Assembly (NCBI GenBank): GCA_902772085.1
Contig: CACXZL010000153.1
Coordinates: 1-5,489 of the forward strand
Length of the DNA: 5,489 nucleotides
From: an uncultured Coriobacteriaceae bacterium
GTDB taxonomy: Bacteria > Actinomycetota > Coriobacteriia > Coriobacteriales > Atopobiaceae
Reading direction: 5' to 3'
In this document: piece after piece, positions 1 to 5,370 of the stretch
How positions within the stretch are numbered: position 1 is the stretch's first letter
How the letters are laid out: each line of letters starts with the position of its first letter
Program-made: the position numbers and the translations under genes
Notes under the pieces: model-generated
Seen by the model: the letters and a program-made list of their open reading frames with translations, nothing else
Database searches by the model: none
Told to the model about the DNA's origin: nothing

Positions 1-569
1 CCCTCCTCGCTCACATACGGCTCGTCGAGCTTGGTGCCGTTCACATAGACGGATCCATCCTCTTGCATGTTGAACCATTCGCCTGGGCCGCAGATGACGC
101 GCTTCACCAGTATTTTGTTGTTGTAATAGAAGGCGATGACCTCACCTGTCTGGTACACGGGCGTCTTCACGGACACCACAACCTCACCCTCGCGCAAGGT
201 AGGCGTCATGGAGGTACCGTAGATGCGAAGGGTGGGAAAGAGAAACGTCGCGAGCAATACCACGATGGCCGCCACCGTGAGCAGACCTCCTATAGTGGAG
301 CCCACCACCCGCCACATCCTGCGGCGACGCTGCCGTTGATGCAGCTCGTCGGCAATCTCATCAGCCGAAGGGCGCCTCCTCGCGGAGACGTCACCGCCAT
401 CCGTACCGGCATCCTCCCGATACGCAGCCTCATCCGCTCCATCGGCATGCGTTGAGTCAGCGCTGGTCGCCGCATCGGCATGCGCCGCGTCGGCACTGGT
501 CGCCGCATCGACGTTTCCACCGGACGTCTGCACGGACTCGTCTTTTGCGCTTTTCCTTCGCCATAGCAT
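1..569 (-). CDS. lepB: Type I signal peptidase, 3' end cut off by window edge
   Basis: Membrane-bound serine protease that removes signal peptides from exported proteins on the outer face of the membrane. The first 189 residues are visible and the reading frame is open at the left edge. Seen: a cytoplasmic N-terminus of about 87 residues ending in a basic stretch (RRRR, 81-84), one hydrophobic segment (about 88-112), the catalytic-serine box GTSMTPTL (Ser120), and the general-base box ILVKRVI with Lys156, followed by GPGE. Lysine at that site marks the bacterial Ser/Lys type rather than the SipW/ER-like type, which has histidine. The catalytic boxes and their order fit the S26 family; the missing part should hold the C-terminal GDN box. 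The ATG lies 2 bases after the stop of the preceding coiled-coil gene with GAGGTGAT upstream (578-585), so translation is probably coupled. Odd: the N-terminus is much longer than the roughly 10-25 residues common in Gram-positive enzymes, and it is acidic with an internal duplication. Confidence 0.93.
   Translation of the reverse strand, partial: MLWRRKSAKDESVQTSGGNVDAATSADAAHADAATSADSTHADGADEAAYREDAGTDGGDVSARRRPSADEIADELHQRQRRRRMWRVVGSTIGGLLTVAAIVVLLATFLFPTLRIYGTSMTPTLREGEVVVSVKTPVYQTGEVIAFYYNNKILVKRVICGPGEWFNMQEDGSVYVNGTKLDEPYVSEE
444..509 (-). repeat. Two tandem 33-bp repeats in the signal peptidase N-terminus
   Basis: Two adjacent in-frame 33-base units (509-477 and 476-444) encode DAATSADAAHA then DAATSADSTHA, residues 21-42 of the signal peptidase. 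The first 14 bases and the last 7 of each unit are identical; the differences are synonymous or give A-to-S and A-to-T changes. This looks like a recent in-frame duplication in a disordered, acidic, Ala/Asp-rich cytoplasmic tail. Confidence 0.9.
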
Positions 570-571
570 GT

Positions 572-964
572 CTACTCATCACCTCGACGAGACTTCCACA
601 CGTCTGTATGAGGATTCGCACGAGAACCCATCTCGGTGGATTCTAGAAAGGGCCCTGCATCTGTCGCGTCTCCGACCGCCGCAGCCATCTTTCCGTCAGC
701 CAAGCGCCGAACGTTCAGCAAGTAGATATCGGCGGCCTCCTGCGCAGCCTCAAACACGCTGCTCAAGCGCATCGCCGCCTCCGCGATGGAACCAGCCTCC
801 TGAATGGCGAGCTCTTTTTGGGCAAGCTGCTGACGCAGTCGAAGGTTCTCATCAGTAAGCTGCTCGTTCTCTTGCTCGATCTCCAACAAGATCTCCAGCA
901 GTTCCTCACGCCTGAGCCTATGCAATTGCCTGTCGGTAGCGATAGCGCATCCCCTCCTCGCCAC
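572..964 (-). CDS. Small coiled-coil protein of unknown function, upstream of signal peptidase
   Basis: No enzymatic function can be assigned. As annotated from GTG (130 residues) it shows a basic start (LHRLRREELLEILLEIEQ, about 15-32), a Glu/Gln/Leu-rich probable coiled coil (about 18-56), then a segment I recall as conserved in a family of small proteins from Clostridia and Coriobacteriia: AGSIAEAAMRLSSVFEAAQE followed by AADIYL (57-82). Its tail is variable and polar. Members are sometimes labelled DNA repair protein without experimental support that I know of. No signal peptide or membrane segment is seen. It ends 2 bases before the signal peptidase ATG, so the two are very likely one transcript. 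The start is uncertain. GTG at 964 precedes the only good Shine-Dalgarno (AGGAGG, 953-958). Candidates after it are TTG at 925 (117 residues) or an unusual ATC at 943. The family N-terminus, as I recall it, begins close to LRREELLE, favouring the shorter forms. Confidence 0.8.
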   Translation of the reverse strand: MARRGCAIATDRQLHRLRREELLEILLEIEQENEQLTDENLRLRQQLAQKELAIQEAGSIAEAAMRLSSVFEAAQEAADIYLLNVRRLADGKMAAAVGDATDAGPFLESTEMGSRANPHTDVWKSRRGDE

Positions 965-990
965 GCATACGGTATTGTTTCGCTTTTTTA

Positions 991-1034
991 CGGTGCAATT
1001 GTACACCAGCCATTGCAAAGTGACGGGAGGTCAC
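991..1034 (-). promoter_or_regulatory. Candidate promoter with two inverted repeats before the coiled-coil/lepB operon
   Basis: On the minus strand a -10-like TACAAT (1003-998) is followed about 40 bases later by the AGGAGGGG ribosome binding site. The -35 position 17 bases upstream reads CCGTCA (1026-1021), a poor match. Two dyads lie here: TGCAAT-N12-ATTGCA (994-1017), which spans the -10 box, and GTGAC-N5-GTCAC (1020-1034), which covers the -35 position. Their placement would suit a repressor or activator site, but neither matches an operator I recognise. The -10 box lies downstream of the most distal in-frame TTG (1018), which argues against that codon as the start. Confidence 0.35.
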
Positions 1035-1067
1035 AAGAGCCGAAAACAAAAGAAGAGAGGATACCCG

Positions 1068-1106
1068 CTCTCGAAGGCCACCACGAGACAAGTGGCGACC
1101 CGAGAG
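1068..1106. other. Imperfect stem-loop
   Basis: CTCTCG (1068-1073) pairs with CGAGAG (1101-1106), and inside it GCCAC (1077-1081) pairs with GTGGC (1092-1096). On the minus strand the segment GAGAG can instead pair with CTCTC just downstream (around 1058-1054), which is followed by the U-rich TTCTTTTGTTTT. The two pairings exclude each other, as in attenuators, but the second stem is only 5 bp, so this is weak evidence. Confidence 0.35.
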
Positions 1107-1130
1107 AGGACGCCATGCGCCACACTGCCC

Positions 1131-1176
1131 CAAACAAAAACAAGGCCACCGGGCGGAAGGAGCTACCCGGTGGCCT
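1131..1176 (-). terminator. Rho-independent terminator pointing left
   Basis: An 11-bp perfect stem, AGGCCACCGGG with CCCGGTGGCCT (1143-1153 and 1166-1176) and a 12-base loop, is followed on the minus strand by TTGTTTTTGTTTG. On the plus strand the downstream flank is CGTGCCTG, so only leftward termination fits. No minus-strand gene ends just to its right, so it ends either a small RNA or a regulated leader of the coiled-coil/lepB operon. It also would stop antisense reading from the metalloprotease-like gene region. Confidence 0.75.
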
Positions 1177-1312
1177 CGTGCCTGTCTCTGGCCCAACAGG
1201 CTGCGCGTCTGGCCACGCACAAATAAGGAAAGGAGGAAGGATGACGTTGCGTGTGTCATCTATCCATACATACGCGCCTCGACGTAGCGCGTCCCACGTT
1301 CTACGAGCGCAC

Positions 1313-1341
1313 ATAATTCCTACACATATTCGCTACGGCAA
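1313..1341 (-). promoter_or_regulatory. Possible leftward promoter
   Basis: On the minus strand TTGCCG (1341-1336) and AATTAT (1318-1313) are separated by 17 bases, each matching 4 of 6 consensus positions. A transcript from here would start near 1306 and reach the terminator at 1131-1176 after about 170 bases. Such a match can occur by chance; the spacing to the otherwise orphan terminator is the reason to list it. Confidence 0.25.
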
Positions 1342-1422
1342 GCGACGTCGCATCTATCGTGAGGGGCAATCCTTATCGTATAGACAAGGGCGCGCAACAA
1401 GCGCATGCGTACAACCACACAA

Positions 1423-1430
1423 GGGGGGGG
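1423..1430 (+). repeat. Run of eight G at the ribosome binding site
   Basis: A G8 homopolymer lies 5 bases before the ATG at 1436 and acts as its G-rich Shine-Dalgarno (AAGGGG...). Such runs are prone to slipped-strand length change. A change would alter the spacing to the ATG only slightly, but it would shift the frame of any translation begun upstream at 1241. Confidence 0.85.
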
Positions 1431-1435
1431 CAACC

Positions 1436-2320
1436 ATGGCACGCGATAACGTGATCCGAGGTAAGTCGGCAATCGAATCCCTCTCGCATCGATTTCCACA
1501 GCTCTACGTCGTGCCGGCAGAAGGAGCCGAGGAGTCATACAAGCGTGCCGCAGGTCGCGGCATCGTACCTGAAGGCGCGACGCTCGATCACTTCTGTGGA
1601 GACGAGGCCGACGAGCTCCGCGAAGTCGATACGCCCACCGGCCCCGTTGAGACGCTGTATCTCAAACGTCGTGAGGACTTCGAGACGTTTCTGCGCATCA
1701 TCGGGCACCGCTGCGCCCCGGTCCACATCTCGAGCACCATAGGCGCCATCACATATAGGGGGCTTGCCGACTGGGACAAGGTCGCATCCGCACGTAGCGC
1801 GTACGTAGAGTCGGGCGGAGACGACTGGGGCAGCGAGTTTGCTCGGCTTGCACGCACGCCCGGGACGTTTCGCTCCGAGCTGGTGGTCTTGTCGGAGGGA
1901 CCCTACAGCGCCATTCCCGCCCAAGAGACACCCTATGGCGATGACGAGTGGCTGCGCATCTCCCGCGAGATCCGCCTGCATCATGAGTGCGCCCACGTCG
2001 TGTGCAGACGCGTCGTGCCGGAAGACATCCTACCCATATGGGATGAGATAACCGCCGATGCCGTGGGGCTCCTTTGCGCCTGCGAGCACTACGACACGTC
2101 TCTGGCCGCCCGCTTCCTGGGCGTGAACGAGTCGGGTTACCACGGCGGCCGCCTCATCGAGTACCTAGACGAGGAGAAGCAGAGCGAAGTCGATGCGGTG
2201 GCCCTCGAGGTGCACGCGGCGATCCTGCACATCGGCGCCATGGCAAGGGAGCGCGACGCCGCGCGAGCGCCTTTTGATTTCCTGCTCGACCTCAAGCGGG
2301 AGCCGCTCGTCACGTACTGA
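1436..2320 (+). CDS. Predicted zinc metalloprotease-like protein, function unknown
   Basis: 294 residues, no signal peptide or membrane helix, so probably cytoplasmic. The key segment is LHHECAHVVCRR (181-192), with HEXXH formed by His183, Glu184 and His187. It is followed by IWDEITADAVG (201-211), where Glu204 and Asp208 form EXXXD. HEXXH plus a downstream EXXXD is the gluzincin pattern: two His and one Glu bind zinc and the HEXXH Glu is the catalytic base. The remaining sequence, including GPYSAIPAQETPY (155-167) and FLGVNESGYHGGRL (227-240), resembles an uncharacterised bacterial family I recall from Firmicutes and actinobacteria. The substrate is unknown; peptidase activity is inferred only from the motif. 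The start is ATG behind a G8 tract, chosen because homologues as I recall them begin near the FPQLYVV region. An in-frame ATG at 1241 with AGGAGG would add 65 basic residues with codon use unlike the rest. The gene appears to stand alone. Confidence 0.85.
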   Translation: MARDNVIRGKSAIESLSHRFPQLYVVPAEGAEESYKRAAGRGIVPEGATLDHFCGDEADELREVDTPTGPVETLYLKRREDFETFLRIIGHRCAPVHISSTIGAITYRGLADWDKVASARSAYVESGGDDWGSEFARLARTPGTFRSELVVLSEGPYSAIPAQETPYGDDEWLRISREIRLHHECAHVVCRRVVPEDILPIWDEITADAVGLLCACEHYDTSLAARFLGVNESGYHGGRLIEYLDEEKQSEVDAVALEVHAAILHIGAMARERDAARAPFDFLLDLKREPLVTY

Positions 2321-2337
2321 CCTCGTACTTCCCGAGT

Positions 2338-2357
2338 CCCCTGCGCAACGTGCGGGG
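2338..2357 (+). terminator. GC-rich hairpin after the metalloprotease-like gene
   Basis: CCCC then GCGC (2338-2346, with one bulged T) pairs with GTGC then GGGG (2350-2357) around a 3-base loop, 17 bases after the stop codon. No U-tract follows (CGGAATTCGG), so it is at best a weak or factor-assisted terminator. Confidence 0.3.
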
Positions 2358-2458
2358 CGGAATTCGGTTGCCTGCCACGGTTGAGAACCACGAGGAGCTC
2401 CCCATGCCACGCGCGCGGCGAAGCTACGGTGGGTTTTGTTCACGATACGTCTCACGCA

Positions 2459-2560
2459 TTGCATGGCATAATAAATAGGAATTTGTAATGGATACACCAC
2501 TCCTGCATCATGATATGAGATGGTACACATATATAGAGCAAAGCACGAATAAAGAAAGGA
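2459..2560 (+). promoter_or_regulatory. AT-rich probable promoter region of the transporter gene
   Basis: Base composition drops sharply to AT-rich between the metalloprotease-like and transporter genes. Several -10-like words are present: CATAAT (2467-2472), TGTAAT (2484-2489) and CATATATA near 2528. The best two-box reading is TTGTAA (2483-2488), 17 bases, CATCAT (2506-2511), each 4 of 6 to consensus. No single choice is compelling, but an independent promoter here is likely. Confidence 0.35.
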
Positions 2561-2566
2561 TTTCGC

Positions 2567-3760
2567 ATGGCAGAAAAGAACAGAGGCCTCATGCTCAAGG
2601 TCGGCTTGTTGTCGATTTCCATCACGATGGGAACTCAGATGGCCATCTCGCCGGCACTACCAGACATCATGAAGGCCTTCCCAGAAAAGACCATCACCCA
2701 AGTCGAGACGCTCACCACGGTGCAATCCATCACGGGTCTCGTCTTTGTACTGCTCTGCCCGCTCGTCGCGAGTTTCCTGGGAAAGAAGCGGACGGTATTG
2801 CTCGGCTTGCTCGTGTCGGGCATATCTGGCTTGGTGCCACTTCTTAGCAGCATGCTCAGCGGCGTGGGCATGGACAACATCCTCGTCTTTCGCATCATCT
2901 GGCTCTCGCGCCTGGTATACGGCGGAGGCGTCGGCCTGGTGTGCGGCCTGGCCGTCTCGATGATCGGCGACTTCTTCGAAGGTGACGAGCGCGCGACGCT
3001 ACTTGGCATACGTACCTCCATGGAGACCCTTGGCCAGGTAGCGACCACGGCACTTGCCGGCGTCTTGCTCGCATTGGGCTGGCAGTGGCCGTTTGCGGTG
3101 TATGCGATCATCTTCGTGCTCTTCGTCCTGTTTTACATCGGCGTTCCCGCAGACGAGCCCACGCGCGGCCAGGCCACGAGCACGGAGTCGGGCGAGCCGC
3201 AGTCGGTGCCGGTGTCGGTCCTCATCGTGTGCGCTCTCAACTTCCTCTTCATGACCTGCTATTGCGGCATCAACGTGCGCATTCCCTCCATCATGACCGA
3301 GAACGGCATTGGCACGGCATCGCAGTCGAGCCTCGTGATCTCCGCGCTCGCCATCAGCGGGCTTCTCTGCGGCCTCGCGTTTGGCAAGGTCTTTGAGCTG
3401 CTGCGTGGCAAGACTCCCATGCTTGGCGCCGCCTTGCTTGCCGCGGGCTGCTTCTTGGGCGGTACGGCTGCGTCCATGCCCATGATCTTCGCGGGGGCCA
3501 TTCTATGCGGTCTTGCATACCCGCTCTTCATTTCCTACATCATGAATCTCGTGACCGAAATCGCCCCAAAGAGCTCGGTGATGCTCTGCACCTCGATCGC
3601 CATCTCGAGCGGCTTCCTCGCGAGCTTCTTCTCGCCCTACGTGCTCTCGTGGGTAGGACGCGTCGTGGGAGAGGCCGCCGCAGCGCCATTTGTGCCCTAC
3701 GCACTCATGATGGCCGGCATCGCCGCACTGTGCTTCTTCCTGTACGGACGCAGGAAGTAG
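2567..3760 (+). CDS. Major facilitator superfamily (MFS) transporter
   Basis: Inner-membrane secondary transporter, 397 residues, usual length for a 12-helix drug/metabolite proton-antiporter type member. Hydrophobic segments lie at about 11-30, 51-72, 76-97, 108-135, 152-170, 174-193, then a polar central loop (194-214), then 215-233, 253-276, 284-302, 304-325, 338-362 and 373-393. Family motifs: a degenerate loop 2-3 motif (LGKKRTVLLG, 71-80) lacking the usual Asp and second Arg; a helix-4 motif SRLVYGGGVGLVCG (114-127) with Arg115; and the loop after it, GDFFEGDERATLLGIRTSME (134-153), leading to helix-5 residues LGQ. Substrate cannot be read from sequence; efflux of a small molecule is a family-based guess. 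ATG has GAAAGGA 7 bases upstream (about 2554-2560). It appears monocistronic, with its own promoter region and the strong terminator 40 bases after the stop. A C-terminal YGRRK fits a cytoplasmic end. Confidence 0.93.
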   Translation: MAEKNRGLMLKVGLLSISITMGTQMAISPALPDIMKAFPEKTITQVETLTTVQSITGLVFVLLCPLVASFLGKKRTVLLGLLVSGISGLVPLLSSMLSGVGMDNILVFRIIWLSRLVYGGGVGLVCGLAVSMIGDFFEGDERATLLGIRTSMETLGQVATTALAGVLLALGWQWPFAVYAIIFVLFVLFYIGVPADEPTRGQATSTESGEPQSVPVSVLIVCALNFLFMTCYCGINVRIPSIMTENGIGTASQSSLVISALAISGLLCGLAFGKVFELLRGKTPMLGAALLAAGCFLGGTAASMPMIFAGAILCGLAYPLFISYIMNLVTEIAPKSSVMLCTSIAISSGFLASFFSPYVLSWVGRVVGEAAAAPFVPYALMMAGIAALCFFLYGRRK

Positions 3761-3800
3761 TTTGGAATCAGGCTGGATGAGCGAAGCGCCAGCTGGCCGC

Positions 3801-3845
3801 AAAAAAGTGGACGCCCGGATGTCAAAATCCGGCGTCCACTTTTTT
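3801..3845. terminator. Bidirectional rho-independent terminator
   Basis: AAAAAAGTGGACGCCCGGAT (3801-3820) pairs with ATCCGGCGTCCACTTTTTT (3827-3845) with one bulged base. The loop is GTCAAA. A on one side and T on the other give a U-tract in either direction, so it serves both the transporter gene from the left and the phosphatase gene from the right, which converge here. Confidence 0.95.
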
Positions 3846-3850
3846 GTGTC

Positions 3851-3876
3851 CATGGCCAAAGGACATGGCCAAAGGG
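3851..3876. repeat. 13-bp tandem duplication
   Basis: CATGGCCAAAGGA (3851-3863) is followed directly by CATGGCCAAAGGG (3864-3876), differing only in the last base. It sits between the terminator and the end of the phosphatase gene. No function is evident; it may be a replication-slippage product. Confidence 0.85.
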
Positions 3877-3904
3877 AACAAGCCCCGATGGCCATCGACA
3901 AACG

Positions 3905-5353
3905 CTACGCGGCGGGAGCGAGCTCTGTCTGCTCCGGATAGTCCGTCGGCAGCTGGTCGTATGCGGCAGCGGTGTCCGTGAGCAGCTTCTGCACGTCGGC
4001 AAGCGCAAAGAGACCGTCGGCGTTGCGCGTAAGACCCGCGAAGTCCAAGTCATACGAGGCGGGAGCCTTGTCGAGCGAGAGCAGCACGAGGTTGCGCACC
4101 TGATCGCTCGTCGCATACACATAGCGCACGTTGCAGAACTTCTCGCCTGCAGCGTTTTCCCAAACCTCAAAGAGGATCTTGCCGCCGATGGGCGTCTTGG
4201 TCTCTATCGTGTCGGGCAGGTCGTAGTCCGTCACGCCCAGCGCATGCAACAGGCTCGACTGGTTGGAATCATGACCACACAAGAAGGAGAAGCGGCGGCC
4301 GTCCCTACCCAACTCATCCGAAATCTCCTTGACGAGCAACCGAGCGCAGTCCACGCCCACGAGCTTGGAGTTGTAGCGTCGGTCGCCGTAGGCGTTCTTT
4401 GCCGCTGCGATCTGTTTCCACTGGTCATAGGTAAGCTCCATGCCGAAGGAGGCGTCTGCGAGATCCTCCGCCTCATAGTACTGAAGCGTCAGGGCGTCGG
4501 AGAGCTTGTTTGAGTCCTTGAACGAGCCGGAGACCGCCGGCTCCTCACCGAGCTTGATTTCGTAGCCAGCGTCACCGACCTTGAGGTCCTTTGCCTCTCC
4601 GGCCTTATACGCCGGCGAGTTCTGGTAGTCAAGAACCTGCTCGATAAGGTCGTAGCTCTCCTGCAGGTCCTTGTCGATGTCCGCAAGGCCGGCATTTCCA
4701 TCCTGCGTCGCGATCTCCTTGGTCGCCGCATCCGTGTAGCCGTCGCTCACATAGCCAAAGCGAGGCATGAAGGTCGCATCGCGCGTGTCGTACTCGCCAT
4801 GGTACTCGATGTCGACGTTTGCCACGGGAAGCATGCCCGAGGAGAAAAACTGCGTGGTCGCGAGGGTGCGTTGGCGTGGGTTTGCGTAAAAACGCACCTC
4901 GCCGTCAGCGGGAATGTAGTTTTCGGGAATGAGCTTCTCGCCTTCCAGCCACTTGCGGAAGAACTCGCCCATGATGGTCTCGGCAACGCCGCCCTTCACG
5001 GTAAGCTCGCTGCCGTTGGACGACCATTTGACCCATTCGTGAGGCGTGACCTTGGAAAGCGCCTCCATGTCCTTTGCCTGTGGCGCACGCAGGTTGTGGC
5101 GACTCATCGCAACGACCTGCTTGAGGGTGTAGCCCTCGCGCGGCTTCCAGGCACTGGCGTAGGCAGATCCCGTCGCAACGGGTTCGGCTGGTTGCGTGCT
5201 TGCGGCATCCGCGCTTTCGCCCACGGCGGCCAAGACCTGACTACTGCTCGTAGATCCTGTGGTCTGTGCGCTGCATCCCACCAGCAGACCGAACGCGAGC
5301 AGTACGACTAGCAAGCTGGCTGCAAGCGCGACGCTTCTTTTCCTTGTCTTCAT
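3905..5353 (-). CDS. agp: Surface lipoprotein histidine acid phosphatase, glucose-1-phosphatase type
   Basis: Hydrolyses phosphate monoesters through a phosphohistidine intermediate; E. coli Agp acts on glucose 1-phosphate and the 3-phosphate of phytate. Length 482 residues against about 413 for E. coli Agp. Seen: basic start MKTRKR, hydrophobic core 7-25, lipobox LVGC with Cys27, then a Ser/Thr/Ala-rich linker to about 70. Catalytic motif SRHNLRAP (84-91): His86 is the nucleophile, with Arg85 and Arg89 binding phosphate. YANPRQRTLATTQFF (156-170) supplies another active-site Arg. GHDSN (360-364), with His361 and Asp362 the proton donor, and TPIGGKILFEVW (387-398) also match Agp as I recall it. 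RHN instead of RHG is shared with Agp and separates it from AppA phytases. A lipid anchor on the outer membrane face is expected instead of a free periplasmic enzyme. ATG at 5353 was chosen because AAAGGAG precedes it and it begins the signal peptide; an upstream in-frame start (5452) would bury it. Substrate preference is inferred. Confidence 0.92.
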   Translation of the reverse strand: MKTRKRSVALAASLLVVLLAFGLLVGCSAQTTGSTSSSQVLAAVGESADAASTQPAEPVATGSAYASAWKPREGYTLKQVVAMSRHNLRAPQAKDMEALSKVTPHEWVKWSSNGSELTVKGGVAETIMGEFFRKWLEGEKLIPENYIPADGEVRFYANPRQRTLATTQFFSSGMLPVANVDIEYHGEYDTRDATFMPRFGYVSDGYTDAATKEIATQDGNAGLADIDKDLQESYDLIEQVLDYQNSPAYKAGEAKDLKVGDAGYEIKLGEEPAVSGSFKDSNKLSDALTLQYYEAEDLADASFGMELTYDQWKQIAAAKNAYGDRRYNSKLVGVDCARLLVKEISDELGRDGRRFSFLCGHDSNQSSLLHALGVTDYDLPDTIETKTPIGGKILFEVWENAAGEKFCNVRYVYATSDQVRNLVLLSLDKAPASYDLDFAGLTRNADGLFALADVQKLLTDTAAAYDQLPTDYPEQTELAPAA

Positions 5354-5370
5354 GGAACTCCTTTCGCAGG

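Larger units (their letters stand above)
1019..1435. other. 417-base region without a confident gene, with RNA-structure signals
   Basis: Several frames are open here on both strands, but none has a recognisable protein or convincing codon use. It contains, from right to left on the minus strand, a possible promoter (1313-1341), a strong rho-independent terminator (1131-1176), and a second compound stem (1068-1106). On the plus strand it holds AGGAGG plus ATG at 1231-1243 and the G8 tract before the metalloprotease-like gene. The region separates divergent genes and probably holds their control signals. A leftward non-coding RNA or leader is possible. Confidence 0.6.

Noticed and set aside
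63..520. Plus-strand and other-frame ORFs over the signal peptidase, including an Arg/Met-rich repeat protein
   Set aside because: They are other-frame readings of the signal peptidase tail; the repeat pattern comes from the duplicated 33-base unit.
572..1018. Start of the coiled-coil gene at TTG 1018 (148 residues)
   Set aside because: It lies upstream of the likely -10 box, has no ribosome binding site, and adds residues (QWLVYNCTVKKRNN) unlike the recalled family N-terminus.
988..1117. Minus-strand ORF starting ATG 1117 with tandem Trp codons (SWW) inside a stem, like a trp leader peptide
   Set aside because: No Shine-Dalgarno before the ATG, no Trp-related gene downstream, and the frame runs on for about 40 codons past the stem with no leader-like end.
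1019..1435. tRNA, T-box or known riboswitch in the gene-poor region
   Set aside because: I found no cloverleaf, no T-box antiterminator sequence (AGGGTGGNACCGCG) and no riboswitch consensus I know on either strand.
1535..1996. 153-residue ORF antisense to the metalloprotease-like gene
   Set aside because: Shadow of codon bias; no recognisable motif, while the plus strand encodes clear HEXXH and EXXXD motifs.
3697..4170. Arg/Ser-rich 157-residue minus-strand ORF across the end of the transporter gene, the terminator and the phosphatase 3' end
   Set aside because: It crosses a strong terminator and overlaps the phosphatase in another frame; composition is typical of shadow frames.
4799..5311. 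170-residue ORF antisense to the phosphatase
   Set aside because: No family resemblance and no ribosome binding site; the opposite strand has a complete Agp-like protein.
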